DNA from: Angiostrongylus vasorum
Taxonomy: Eukaryota; Nematoda; Chromadorea; Rhabditida; Metastrongylidae
Reading direction: 5' to 3'
NCBI GenBank assembly: GCA_018806985.1
Contig: JADANN010000410.1
Coordinates: 1 to 64,000 of the forward strand
DNA: 64,000 nucleotides
Shown here: piece by piece, positions 25,304 through 36,291 of the stretch
How positions within the stretch are numbered: position 1 is the stretch's first letter
Layout: each line of letters opens with the position of its first letter
The notes under the pieces: generated by a model
What the model saw: only the letters and a program-made list of their open reading frames with translations
What the model was told of the DNA's origin: nothing
The model's database searches: none
Made by a program: the position numbers and the translations under genes

Positions 25304-26232
25304 TCGGAGTGCAATGTAAGTGTTCCAGTCAGTTTATTGTTTCCAGCACCCACCTCTAATCAGCCTCAGCACCCATCAACAGAGCGCTGGCTTGTTGAAA
25401 TGCTAAACCGAGGTTGTTGACTAAGATTATTTCACAGTATCTGATGTTTCATCACGTTTCATTTCCTTTGCCTCCGCATTATTTCGATGCCTGATTATTC
25501 CATTAGTTAACTTAGAACTAATTTCACCACACAAGCAAGCATTCTCCCACTGGACCACGAATAGTATGGTGTTATAAGTTTAGTATTCCTGCGATCGTTG
25601 CTGTGGAACTGAAAATATGATTCTTCGTTCTGTACAATTCTGACAACTTTTTGTAGTAGGAATATATCATTGGTTGCCGTTCTACTTATTTGGATTTCTT
25701 GTAACTAATTTTAAAACTTTCTGTAGTAGCGTGCTCATTGTACGTCATCCTCATCGCTTTGTAATCACAGTCTTACATGTACTTCTAATATGCCATTCTC
25801 CTATAGCGTCAACTGTATTCCAACACACACGTGTGCCTAACATCACTGCCCCATCCTATGACAAAGCTACTCTTTCACTTGTAGGCATTCTCTTACGTAT
25901 TGTCTCATCTTCACTTTTTGGCGTTGCTACCATATTGTCGCTTATATTGTTTCGGTATTGGCATATCATTATTGCTGTACTGTTATTGTTATAAACGATC
26001 TAACTATCCATGTTTGAGATTGTGCTCTGTGACAACGTCAGATAGTCCCGAGTGGCAAATTCATACCAAGTAGAGAATTCTACAGCGAGCTACTGATTAC
26101 ATAGTGCCGAGGACTGACTTGTAGACTTATGTTTCGAAATTTCAAAAAATCGACTCTTATTTAATCTCGGTATGACAAGGCAACCTGTGTTTAAGTTGTC
26201 TGAGCTTGCACAACATTCATTAACAAATCGAC

Positions 26233-26582
26233 TGCATTTGTCGGAATCGGGTCGGACCATCGACTCGGAACATCTGCTCTGATGAAGACGGAGACGTCGA
26301 AGTGTAAGTCTGTAATTTTTTCTTTGTCAACCTCGCGTGATCTCAACAATTTGAACAATTTGTGTTCAAATACGCCACTAATACACCGCCCCCAAGTCCA
26401 ACCAAGCCTCTTGTCGAGAATTTAGATTCGACTCACCTGAGACATGCTTACTTCCTCTAATATGCGTGGGAATAGCCCTACCAGAAAAGCAAGAAAAGTG
26501 TTCGATGACCTTCATGGATGGTACTGTGAGTAGACGAATTGAATGTGTGAAGTACTGTGATCCTCGTTTTTTGATAGCGTAA
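26233..26582 (+). CDS. Two exon-like segments around a 122-nt intron, left arm, unrecognised protein
   Basis: The first segment ends in the acidic stretch DEDGDVEV, with codon GT|A split by an intron at 26,304-26,425. The second segment continues FDSPETCLLPLICVGIALP, then EKCSMTFMDGTVSRR and CVKYCDPRFLIA before TAA at 26,580. The frame is open on both sides only if the 122-nt block is spliced out; otherwise it stops after two bases of the intron. The protein piece is cysteine-containing (five Cys in about 50 residues) but I do not recognise a domain. Upstream, the frame meets a stop with no clear acceptor, while another frame (MTRQPVFKLSELAQHS) is open just before, so a frameshift or an unseen exon boundary is likely. 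The right arm holds the same segments without the intron. Confidence 0.45.
26304..26425 (+). other. 122-nt intron-like block present only in the left arm
   Basis: The block starts GTAAGTCTG and ends GAGAATTTAG. The right arm reads straight across (its 36,440/36,439 are adjacent bases). The junction cannot be slid in either direction, so the indel ends are exactly GT and AG. The flanking frames join without a stop. Confidence 0.7.
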
Positions 26583-27312
26583 AAATTGATATTGGTGTTG
26601 GGCATGTTTGCGTTTCTTCGATTCCAATTCTACACCACTGTACAGTAATTAGTCTTTTGAGCACTTGTCGGTTACTTTTTAAGAAACTCTATGATGAATG
26701 CATGTCATGTCTGATCAAATAATAATAGTAATAATAATACTAATAACATTGAGTAAAAAATCTGTTTTGTCCAAGTCTCCTTTCTTTTTGCTTTGTTGGA
26801 TAGTCTTTTTCTACTTTGTTCTGCGTTTACTGCTGGAAGCCACATGGTTTTCGTTTATTGAAGGTATATTAATTGATCGTACTGTGGGAAATCACAATAA
26901 AAAATGCTCTTCCCTATCTATCACTATTTAATGCTTCGTAAATCATCTCTGGAATAATAAACTTGAGTGGATAATACCAATAACACCTTCGACAAAAACG
27001 ATCTGGTGAGCTATTGACCGGGACGTATCGCTTGGTTCTCGTTAGTCAGCTAGTTCGATGACTGACTTTGGGCACTAACACGTTCGCCCATCGTTTGAGT
27101 AATCTTCCAAGAGGACGTTGCCTTCTCTTCAAGACTCCTCTAAAGTTTTTTTTGGTCCATCAGTCACCAGCTGTTCTAATGGTATGAGAGAACAATCAGT
27201 GCTTCGCTAGAGGTGTTTATACTCCTTGATCTCAGAGAATGGGGGAAATTCTGAAGATCATAGCTGCGCATCTCAGCGGAACATTGAGAGGACCACAGTG
27301 ATGGTGGCGTGA

Positions 27313-27427
27313 TGTTAACTTTTATTTACTGCCTATCACAATTTCTCATTGCAGGGTATTACGTGGGACATCATACGTTATACCTTGTCATGAAAAATTG
27401 TAATAGGCAGTAAATAAAAAGTTAACA
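27313..27427. repeat. Hairpin with ~46-bp arms and ~20-bp loop
   Basis: GTTAACTTTTATTTACTGCC opens the left side and its near-reverse complement GGCAGTAAATAAAAAGTTAAC closes the right. The arms pair over about 46 bp with about 85% identity, around the loop TACGTGGGACATCATACGTT. It is attached to a copy of the 300-bp dispersed repeat whose terminal motif is TTATTTACTGCCTA, so the hairpin is made from two opposed ends of that repeat. A mirror copy is at about 35,435-35,550. Confidence 0.75.
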
Positions 27428-27680
27428 TTGCGATTTCGACTGAAGCCTTAGTATAACTGGGTTCATTGCCGATTGGGGTTCCCCAGATCAATCCCTTTGA
27501 CGAGTGTTTGGAGATGGCCGATAGAGAGAGAACGAGCTGATAGACGGACGTAACGAAGAACTCGCACGGTGTGGTGGTGAACGCGTTACTCACCGGAAAG
27601 AGCAATACCTTCCTCATTGTAGACACCTACCGTCCACAGTTTTGCAAATATCTTCTCTTCATGAGCATCCGACTCCTGAG
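27410..27680 (-). repeat. 300-bp dispersed repeat copy, diverged
   Basis: Recognisable by CGCACGGTGTGGTGGTGAAC, CGCGTTACTCACCGG and TTTTGCAAATATCT. It is more diverged than the copies at 29,330-29,992 and is joined to the hairpin at its left end. Confidence 0.7.
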
Positions 27681-27689
27681 CTAGACGTC

Positions 27690-28010
27690 CGACCGACGTG
27701 TCTAAAATCAATGAGTTGTGGAGTTCGATTTCTTTACCGTTGTTCCACATGTTCCTCAAGATCTGGGTCTCCGTCCTAGCTATGCGGAGTTCAGTCTTTT
27801 TTTCCCCGTTTCGTTAAGCTTTTTTTCAGCGTGCTCTGTGCTTTATTGATACTCTTCAGTAAGATAACAGCATTATCAGTAAACGATGGCTTGACAGAAC
27901 CTTTCCATCAATGCGTGTGCTCTTTCCCTCCCACTCGAGCGATGTCTTTAATCATTATAATGCGGCGGTAAATAGATTTGGCGAGACGGTGTCGATCGGT
28001 GGCTTTCCCG
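27690..28010 (-). pseudogene. Old RTE reverse-transcriptase relic (left arm)
   Basis: Minus-strand fragments resemble the RTE region around the catalytic box and the segment after it. They include a decayed equivalent of GCGGTAAATA..TTTGGCGAGA as in the LINE at 19,530-19,560, and protein pieces TELRIARTETQILRN and GKEIELHNSLI. The sequence is far more diverged than the two flanking LINE copies and belongs to another, older RTE subfamily. The mirror copy is at 34,860-35,170. Confidence 0.6.
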
Positions 28011-28340
28011 AGTAACTTCTTTGACCCTTGTGGCAGCTAAGAGGTGGTTCATGTTGCATAATCTCTTTTGGAACCGTGGCTGATCACGTGGTAGCTCCTA
28101 TTCCAAAAGTCGATGTGCGCAATGAGACAATTTTAGTGAATAACTTATAGAATACACTCAACGACCAACAGATATAAACACAAAAAGTTGAGATGTTGCG
28201 TCAACTCCGCCCCGCATTCCGTCTGTGAAATTAATGAGCTGGTAAGTTAAAATTTTCCTTCAATGACTTAGAACCAGAAATTTTGGAGAATAGCGTATTA
28301 CGTATCGGATTCCATATTTCGCACACAATTCTGCTTGCAG

Positions 28341-28397
28341 GTGTTCAACTACGACTGGATGAAGGGAATTGCTGAGGTGAAACGGGTGTTGAGTTAG
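28341..28397 (+). CDS. Candidate terminal exon, left arm
   Basis: A good acceptor, TGCTTGCAG, is followed by 57 nt open to TAG, encoding VFNYDWMKGIAEVKRVLS. The frame begins at the splice site and has a coding-like composition. It lies on the same strand as the other exon-like segments of the arm, and its mirror copy at 34,467-34,523 is identical in frame. The gene it belongs to is not recognised, and linkage to the upstream segments is an inference from strand and order only. Confidence 0.4.
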   Translation: MFNYDWMKGIAEVKRVLS

Positions 28398-29329
28398 AGA
28401 TCGCATGGGTGCAATTAGCTTGATATTTTCTAGAAAGCTATCGAAGCAGCTGAATCGCAGTAGTTAGAGATACAACGCAGTGATCACGTGGTTGTTGGTT
28501 TGACTTGCTCTCTTTGGCTAGGCTAAACTCTACCTATCCGGTGGTCTGCGAATCGGTGACAGATTTGTTATGGAAGGCTTAAAAACACCGAGTAGCTATA
28601 CCAATAGGTCCTGTGAGATCATAGCATTAGTTAACTATGGTTTCACTCACCTTTACAATACCTGACTGAGTCATTGCACTGTTCATCCACAAATGGCTGA
28701 TTGGTGTCAAACAGTTTGTTAATTACTATCTATATTTGCCACAACTAAACGAGGTGAGGTCGAAGAGCATGAATCCGCCAAAGAACAGATATCGATATGG
28801 CATCATTGCCGCATTTTGGCGCAAGATAAAACACATCAAGAAATACTCAACTGTTCATATACTGCTATCAAATTTACTATAACCCCAAGCGCTATGAGAA
28901 TAAGGAGTGTTGATGCCATTTTGCATGCAAAACGAGGAAAGAAAGAAGTTACGACGAAAACTTTTTTTAGATCACTAAAATAAGAATAAAATCTTTATTG
29001 TTATCTGTCAATCACGTTACATTTAGACATAGATTTCGAAAAGCTACGAGGACGCCTATCTGCCAAGCATACACAGGCACACTCACTTCATGTCATATCT
29101 TTATAATGCATTAAAAATTGGATAAAGTACACAACATAAGCCAGACTTATTGCTGATGTTGAGATTAGAAACAACGTACAGATTTGTCCAGAAGACGATT
29201 CGAAATGCAACAATCTAGAAGTGCCAACAAGTACACTTCATTTATTCGGTTCACCCATCGACAGAAGTGCCACAGGTTGCCACCATAGAGAGTTATAATA
29301 GAGCTGCAATAATAACATTAATGTCAATT

Positions 29330-29992
29330 TTGACTTATTATTTACTGCCTACTCTTTTTAGCGGCAGGGGTATGCGTCGCGAAATATAACTTTAATGATG
29401 CTGAGATGTTTGCAAAACTCTGGAGCGCAGGTGCCTATGGTGGGGAACGAACGCGCTATTGTCCTTTCCGGGAAGTAGCGCGCTCACCACCACACCATGC
29501 GGGTCCTTCGCTTCGCCTGTCTCTCAGCTAGTTCTACTGATCTTTTGCCATCAGCAATCACCCGTCAGCGGGATTGATCTGGAGGGCCCAAATCGGCAAC
29601 GAACCCAGTTAAGTTGAGGCTGCAGTTACAATCACAATTTTTGACTTATTATTTACTGCCTACTCTTTTTAGCGGCAGGGTATGCGTTGCGAAATATAAC
29701 TTTAATGATGCTGAGATATTTGCAAAACTCTGGAGCGCAGGTGCCTATGGCGGGGAACGAACGCGCTATTGTCCTTTCCGGGGAGTAGCGCTCACCACCA
29801 CACCATGCGGGTCCTTCGTTTCGCCTGTCTCTCAGCTAGTTCTATTGATCTTTTGCCAGAGAGACTGGGGAAACGAAGGACCCGCATGGTGTGGTGGTGA
29901 ACGCGTTACTCCCCGGAAAGGACAATAGCGCGTTCGTTCCCCACCGCAGACACTTGCGGTTTGGAGTTTTGCAAATATCTCAGCATCATTAA
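29330..29992. repeat. Tandem and inverted copies of the 300-bp dispersed repeat at the left arm's inner end
   Basis: Copy 1 (29,330-29,610) and copy 2 (29,640-29,864) run forward, each starting TTATTTACTGCCTACTC and containing GATGCTGAGAT, TTTGCAAAACTCTGGAGCGC, GAACGAACGCGCTATTG and CACCACACCATGCGGGTCC. From about 29,865 a third, inverted copy follows, so CACCATGCGGGTCCTTCG is matched by CGAAGGACCCGCATGGTG at 29,873-29,890. Identity with the right arm fades within this third copy. Open frames here are by-products of the repeat. Confidence 0.85.
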
Positions 29993-30188
29993 AGTTGTTT
30001 AATTGTTATTAGATGTTACCAGTGAGTTGAGCGGTTCAGTGCACAACCGTCGAAACTCACTTGTTGAAAACCGGTATTTCGTAAATCTGTAGTCTATGCG
30101 TTGTTTATGTCTCATTGTAGCATTCAACTTGTTTCATTGAGCAAATGGCATTTGATATTGTTAATTTATCTTGTATTCTGATTTTTAG

Positions 30189-30260
30189 GCAGATCAGATT
30201 TGTTACGCGGTGCTATGTGTGTTCAGCTTCGCAGCAGCTGGACACAAGAAACCTGAGTGA
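30189..30260 (+). CDS. Candidate terminal exon in the spacer
   Basis: The acceptor CTGATTTTTAG ends at 30,188. It is followed by 24 codons in phase, reading ADQICYAVLCVFSFAAAGHK then KPE and TGA. The hydrophobic run (YAVLCVFSFAAA) could be part of a membrane segment. It lies on the same strand as the exon-like segments of the left arm. If it belongs to that gene, only the left-arm copy has this 3' end, because the spacer is not duplicated. The acceptor and composition support an exon; the gene is not recognised. Confidence 0.4.
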   Translation, partial: ADQICYAVLCVFSFAAAGHKKPE

Positions 30261-31929
30261 AACCACTTGTTCTTTATGCGAATTTTGGATACTTACGATG
30301 AGTCTCATTAATGAATGAGTTCTGTCTCTCTTCGAAATTTTATGGAATTTTTCTGCCTTTAGATTTTCCTTATTCGAGTTGTGTTCGTTGATTTCACTTT
30401 TTCAGTGTGACATAAAAGTAATATGGTTTACTGTAAGCATATTACTTAGTGTAATAATAATAGCAGTGGTTGTAGGGATTTTCTACTCATTGTTACTTCG
30501 TAGTGAAACTAAATTGAATCCTATCATGGTCTGTATATAGCATCATTGTTAAATATTAAACTTGGGTAAATTATACAAGCTTTGAATAATCAGATCCGTT
30601 TGGCATTATGACTTTTAGCAATTGTTGTTTGTAAATATGCTTAATTTATTGCGAGTCTTCTTCGCACTGTTTCTAATCAGGCGCTCAACCTAAAACAGTA
30701 AATCAATGAACGTTGTAGTAGATTAGAATAAATTGTTTTTTCCACTTGGCGTTTGTGTTGACGTACAACGTTAAGGTAGCAGAAATGAGTGAATGTTCTA
30801 TATCAAAGGTAACCACATTATGCTCGTAATGTGGCATTTGAGAGCATTTGGGGTCATGCCTTGTGCTATAATACTGCCAGCGCCCTGAGTAGTATATAGG
30901 AAGTGTACAGAACTTTTCATGAACTTTGTTTCATTAACGATTGACTTAATGATGTGGCTTTAGTTATGGAATCAGGATTATTAATGCACAAAAGAAAAGC
31001 TAGTGGATACTCAAAAACCGACTTTAATTCAGCCTTCGGATGAGTAACCAATAGTTCCTTGTATTACGCAAGGTGGTTATAAAGATTTCTTTTTTATTCG
31101 GGGTAACTTCTCAACAATCCCAGTCGATTGTCTGATGGCGGTCGTTGTCGCGATGTTTAAGTCATCGAAAATCGTTCTGAGGACTTATCTCAGCGTAACA
31201 ATTTAGAAAACAGTGGACTTCTGGTCTTTTTTAAATGTAATCAACGTGTACCTCCCGTTCACCTTCTTTGTCTTCCATTGTCACCACGAATGACAATAAA
31301 TCTCTGCGGTGCTCACCACAAAAACTAATCTGGTACGCCTTTCAATATTGGTACACTCGCTGTCCTCGTGCCCTCTCACTAGCGACGATCTCCTATGAGA
31401 TTCGAATTAGACGAGCAAACTTCTCCAGGAAAAAACTTTTTTACTATACTTTTAAGTGTGGAATAGAGTTTTTTTTCGGTCAAAGCCCACTTCATCTGTG
31501 TTGGATAGGCTAGTGAATAAATTCAATAAATCTAACGAAAATCCTGAAAAAAGCTCAAAGCTAATAGCCGAAAGGAAGTGAGCAATATGTGAGTCACACC
31601 ATCGGCAATCTGATAACTAACGAAATAACTAAAAGCTAACTTAGAATTTGGTGCTAAATAAATCACATGTTTTAAAGTGGAATTCAGTAATATGTAGTTA
31701 AGATAGCAAAAAATTAAACTGGTCATTAGTTAACAACTGTAACATCAAATTTTTTAACACACATTGATTCCTTCAAGGATCTCAATCACCAGTGGGTTTC
31801 CGGTTGGTTAGTGACGAGGTTTCGTGGCACGTCATGGTAGCGATAACGGGATTGAACTAAGACCAAAAGAGATATAGTGCTTCCCGAGGCGCAGGTGAAT
31901 CCTGGAGATAAGCTTTCTATTTCTGCAGA

Positions 31930-32125
31930 GTCGATTTTGCACATATCTTCTGTATGGTGACCTACCGATGTATTGAGCCACTGGTGTTATCCTCCCAGAG
32001 AAGTCTGGTACCACTCTGCCGATCCCGAAGGCTTGGTGGGCCATGGGAACGGAGATGTATCCCTCGTGTGTGTTGCAGGGCACCACCGAGCACTGCGTCA
32101 CACGCGCTCCCCCTCTCATAATGCA
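31930..32125 (-). mobile_element. Diverged tRNA-derived SINE-like element
   Basis: It matches the element at 55,840-55,987: GATGTATTGAGCCA, GGTTGGTGGGCCA-like and TGTGTTGCAGGGC followed by CACACGCG occur in the same order in both. On the minus strand the tRNA-like head has a degraded A box. It overlaps short open frames on both strands that look incidental. Confidence 0.55.
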
Positions 32126-32218
32126 AGGTTCTAATTCAATAAAGCACCAGCATGACGGTAATGTTGTTACGAAAAGGGGAATCTCCTCGTCATCAGCAAC
32201 TATAGCCAAATCTGGCTG

Positions 32219-32460
32219 TTGTTTGTCGTCTGTAAACCCTTCAGTCCAGTCAGCCTAAGCAGGATTGGCACAACACTGGACCAAGGACAGCCATGTGATG
32301 AGGCAGCGTTTGGAAAAGGATACGACGCACCACATACACACGATCATAAGTTTCATCAAAAGTATAGCAAGAGCACGAGAGAATACTTCATCTCACTTTC
32401 AGTGGCGTAACGAAGGAATTCGTCTTGTCTGAGACAAGCGCACTTATGAAAGCTTTGCAC
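32219..32460 (+). pseudogene. RTE reverse-transcriptase relic
   Basis: The plus-strand translation contains LSRIGTTLDQGQPCDEAAFG and a decayed continuation with DHKFH and STREYF. This corresponds to RILNRIDRTLDEGQPC-type fingers sequence in the LINE at 44,664-44,924. It is highly diverged with no intact frame: an old fragment. Confidence 0.65.
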
Positions 32461-32562
32461 AGTTTCAGCGTCCCTACTCAGTATTAGGTAAGTACATATA
32501 AAATGCAGACGATTTCATTGTTTTAGCTTTCCCTGTAATTTTTTTGAATAAAAACTTTACTT

Positions 32563-33530
32563 CAATGATGCTGAGATATTTGCAAAACTCCGGAGCGCAG
32601 GCGTCTGCAGTGGGGAACGAACGCGCTATTGTCCTTTCCGGGGAGTAACGCGTTCACCACCACACCATGCGGGTCCTTCGTTTCGCCTGTCTCTCAGCTA
32701 GTTCTATCGATCTTTGCCATCGGCAATCACCCATCAACGCGATTGATCTGGGGGAGCCCAAATCGGCATTGAACCCATTTAAGCTGAGACTATAGTTATA
32801 ATCACAATCTTAACCATTTTATTTACTGTCTATTCTTTTTAATGGCAAGGTATTTTGCGAAATGTAACTTCAATGATGCCGAGATATTTGCAAAACACCG
32901 GACCGCAGGTGTCTGCGGTAGGGAACGAACGCGATATTCTCCTTTCCGGGGAGTAACGCGTTCACCACCACACATGCGGGTCCTTCGTTTCCCCAGTCTC
33001 TCTGGCAAAAGATCAATAGAACTAGCTGAGAGACAGGCGAAACGAAGGACCCGCATGGTGTGGTGGTGAGCGCGCTACTCCCCGGAAAGGACAATAGCGC
33101 GTTCGTTCCCCGCCATAGGCACCTGCGCTCCAGAGTTTTGCAAATATCTCAGCATCATTAAAGTTATATTTCGCAACGCATACCCTGCCGCTAAAAAAGA
33201 GTAGGCAGTAAATAATAAGTCAAAATTGTGATTGTAACTGCAGCCTCAACTTAACTGGGTTCGTTGCCGATTTGGGCCCTCCAGATCAATCCCGCTGACG
33301 GGTGATTGCTGATGGCAAAAAGATCAGTAGAACTAGCTGAGAGACAGGCGAAGCGAAGGACCCGCATGGTGTGGTGGTGAGCGCGCTACTTCCCGGAAAG
33401 GACAATAGCGCGTTCGTTCCCCACCATAGGCACCTGCGCTCCAGAGTTTTGCAAACATCTCAGCATCATTAAAGTTATATTTCGCGACGCATACCCTGCC
33501 GCTAAAAAGAGTAGGCAGTAAATAATAAGT
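32563..33530. repeat. Copies of the 300-bp dispersed repeat at the right arm's inner end
   Basis: Two forward copies (about 32,563-32,815 and 32,820-32,990) meet two inverted copies (about 33,000-33,235 and 33,255-33,530). The inverted pair mirrors the forward pair of the left arm. The forward copies belong to the spacer side and match the left arm only as members of the family. The arms' near-identity stops within 32,870-32,980. This opposed arrangement marks the inner breakpoint of the palindrome. Confidence 0.85.
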
Positions 33531-34466
33531 CAAAATTGACATTAATGTTATTATTGCAGCTCTATTATAACTCTCTATGGTGGCAACCTGTGGCACTTCT
33601 GTCGATGGGTGAACCGAATAAATGAAGTGTACTTGTTGGCACTTCTAGATTGTTGCATTTCGAATCGTCTTCTGGACAAATCTGTACGTTGTTTCTAATC
33701 TCAACATCAGCAATAAGTCTGGCTTATGTTGTGTACTTTATCCAATTTTTAATGCATTATAAAGATATGACATGAAGTGAGTGTGCCTGTGTATGCTTGG
33801 CAGATAGGCGTCCTCGTAGCTTTTCGAAATCTATGTCTAAATGTAACGTGATTGACAGATAACAATAAAGATTTTATTCTTATTTTAGTGATCTAAAAAA
33901 AGTTTTCGTCGTAACTTCTTTCTTTCCTCGTTTTGCATGCAAAATGGCATCAACACTCCTTATTCTCATAGCGCTTGGGGTTATAGTAAATTTGATAGCA
34001 GTATATGAACAGTTGAGTATTTCTTGATGTGTTTTATCTTGCGCCAAAATGCGGCAATGATGCCATATCGATATCTGTTCTTTGGCGGATTCATGCTCTT
34101 CGACCTCACCTCGTTTAGTTGTGGCAAATATAGATAGTAATTAACAAACTGTTTGACACCAATCAGCCATTTGTGGATGAACAGTGCAATGACTCAGTCA
34201 GGTATTGTAAAGGTGAGTGAAACCATAGTTAACTAATGCTATGATCTCACAGGACCTATTGGTATAGCTACTCGGTGTTTTTTAAGCCTTCCATAACAAA
34301 TCTGTCACCGATTCGCAGACCACCGGATAGGTAGAGTTTAGCCTAGCCAAAGAGAGCAAGTCAAACCAACAACCACGTGATCACTGCGTTGTATCTCTAA
34401 CTACTGCGATTCAGCTGCTTCGATAGCTTTCTAGAAAATATCAAGCTAATTGCACCCATGCGATCT

Positions 34467-34523
34467 CTAACTCAACACCCGTTTCACCTCAGCAATTCCC
34501 TTCATCCAGTCGTAGTTGAACAC
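34467..34523 (-). CDS. Candidate terminal exon, right arm copy
   Basis: Mirror of 28,341-28,397 with the same acceptor, frame (starting VFNYDWMKG) and TAG stop. Identity of both copies says only that the arms are recent or homogenised. Gene not recognised. Confidence 0.4.
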   Translation of the reverse strand: MFNYDWMKGIAEVKRVLS

Positions 34524-34859
34524 CTGCAAGCAGAATTGTGTGCGAAATATGGAATCCGATACGTAATACGCTATTCTCCAAAATTTCTGGTTCTAAGTCA
34601 TTGAAGGAAAATTTTAACTTACCAGCTCATTAATTTCACAGACGGAATGCGGGGGCGGAGTTGACGCAACATCTCAACTTTTTGTGTTTATATCTGTTGG
34701 TCGTTGAGTGTATTCTATAAGTTATTCACTAAAATTGTCTCATTGCGCACATCGACTTTTGGAATAGGAGCTACCACGTGATCAGCCACGGTTCCAAAAG
34801 AGATTATGCAACATGAACCACCTCTTAGCTGCCACAAGGGTCAAAGAAGTTACTCGGGA

Positions 34860-35170
34860 AAGCCACCGATCGACACCGTCTCGCCAAATCTATTTACCGC
34901 CGCATTATAATGATTAAAGACATCGCTCGAGTGGGAGGGAAAGAGCACACGCATTGATGGAAAGGTTCTGTCAAGCCATCGTTTACTGATAATGCTGTTA
35001 TCTTACTGAAGAGTATCAATAAAGCACAGAGCACGCTGAAAAAGCTTAACGAAACGGGGAAAAAAGACTGAACTCCGCATAGCTAGGACGGAGACCCAGA
35101 TCTTGAGGAACATGTGGAACAACGGTAAAGAAATCGAACTCCACAACTCATTGATTTTAGACACGTCGGT
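34860..35170 (+). pseudogene. Old RTE reverse-transcriptase relic (right arm)
   Basis: Mirror of the relic at 27,690-28,010. Here the plus strand shows ACTGAACTCCGCATAGCTAG and ATTGAT-flanked pieces that translate to ELRIARTETQILRN and GKEIELHNSLI in one frame, interrupted elsewhere. Confidence 0.6.
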
Positions 35171-35199
35171 CGGACGTCTAGCTCAGGAGTCGGATGCTC

Positions 35200-35550
35200 A
35201 TGAAGAGAAGATATTTGCAAAACTGTGGACGGTAGGTGTCTACAATGAGGAAGGTATTGCTCTTTCCGGTGAGTAACGCGTTCACCACCACACCGTGCGA
35301 GTTCTTCGTTACGTCCGTCTATCAGCTCGTTCTCTCTCTATCGGCCATCTCCAAACACTCGTCAAAGGGGATTGATCTGGGGAACCCCAATCGGCAATGA
35401 ACCCAGTTATACTAAGGCTTCAGTCGAAATCGCAATGTTAACTTTTTATTTACTGCCTATTACAATTTTTTCATGACAAGGTATAACGTATGATGTCCCA
35501 CGTAATACCCTGCAATGAGAAATTGTGATAGGCAGTAAATAAAAGTTAAC
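35200..35550 (+). repeat. 300-bp repeat copy plus terminal hairpin (right arm)
   Basis: Mirror of 27,313-27,680: TTTTGCAAAACTGTGGACGG, CACCACCACACCGTGCGAG, then the hairpin TTATTTACTGCC...GGCAGTAAATAA at about 35,435-35,550. Confidence 0.7.
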
Positions 35551-36291
35551 ATCACGCCACCATCACTGTGGTCCTCTCAATGTTCCGCTGAGATGCGCAG
35601 CTATGATCTTCAGAATTTCCCCCATTCTCTGAGATCAAGGAGTATAAACACCTCTAGCGAAGCACTGATTGTTCTCTCATACCATTAGAACAGCTGGTGA
35701 CTGATGGACCAAAAAAAACTTTAGAGGAGTCTTGAAGAGAAGGCAACGTCCTCTTGGAAGATTACTCAAACGATGGGCGAACGTGTTAGTGCCCAAAGTC
35801 AGTCATCGAACTAGCTGACTAACGAGAACCAAGCGATACGTCCCGGTCAATAGCTCACCAGATCGTTTTTGTCGAAGGTGTTATTGGTATTATCCACTCA
35901 AGTTTATTATTCCAGAGATGATTTACGAAGCATTAAATAGTGATAGATAGGGAAGAGCATTTTTTATTGTGATTTCCCACAGTACGATCAATTAATATAC
36001 CTTCAATAAACGAAAACCATGTGGCTTCCAGCAGTAAACGCAGAACAAAGTAGAAAAAAGACTATCCAACAAAGCAAAAAAGAAAGGAGACTTGGACAAA
36101 ACAGATTTTTTTACTCAATGTTATTAGTATTATTATTACTATTATTATTTGATCAGACATGACATGCATTCATCATAGAGTTTCTTAAAAAGTAACCGAC
36201 AAGTGCTCAAAAGACTAATTACTGTACAGTGGTGTAGAATTGGAATCGAAGAAACGCAAACATGCCCAACACCAATATCAATTTTACGCTA

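Larger units (their letters stand above)
19762..29990 (+). repeat. Left arm of a ~23-kb palindrome
   Basis: This arm is the reverse complement of 32,870-43,036. Paired anchors keep a nearly constant coordinate sum (about 62,740-62,865), for example 20,401 with 42,397, 23,461 with 39,280, 25,681 with 37,062 and 29,221 with 33,642. Step changes in the sum come from homopolymer-length differences (runs of A, T, C or G) and two intron-sized indels. Base substitutions are rare: one at 19,815 and a cluster at 25,069-25,084. The outer end abuts LINE copy A; the inner end dissolves inside copies of the 300-bp dispersed repeat at about 29,885-29,990. Confidence 0.95.
29991..32560. other. Palindrome spacer, mostly unannotated
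   Basis: This is unique, AT-rich sequence not mirrored in the arms. I see one candidate terminal exon (30,189-30,260), a SINE-like element (31,930-32,125) and an RTE relic (32,219-32,460). The remaining 30,260-31,900 holds no convincing gene, RNA or mobile element; the open frame at 31,268-31,513 has no supporting features. Confidence 0.7.

Noticed and set aside
26233..26303. The frame reading VGIGSDHRL just before the 122-nt intron as a LINE endonuclease SDH motif.
   Set aside because: Only the short GSDHRL match supports it; no other endonuclease motif is nearby, and a different frame joins better across the intron.
32842..33596. ORFs of 70-105 codons in the 300-bp dispersed repeats as genes.
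   Set aside because: They occur on both strands of every copy, break between copies and follow the repeat boundaries.
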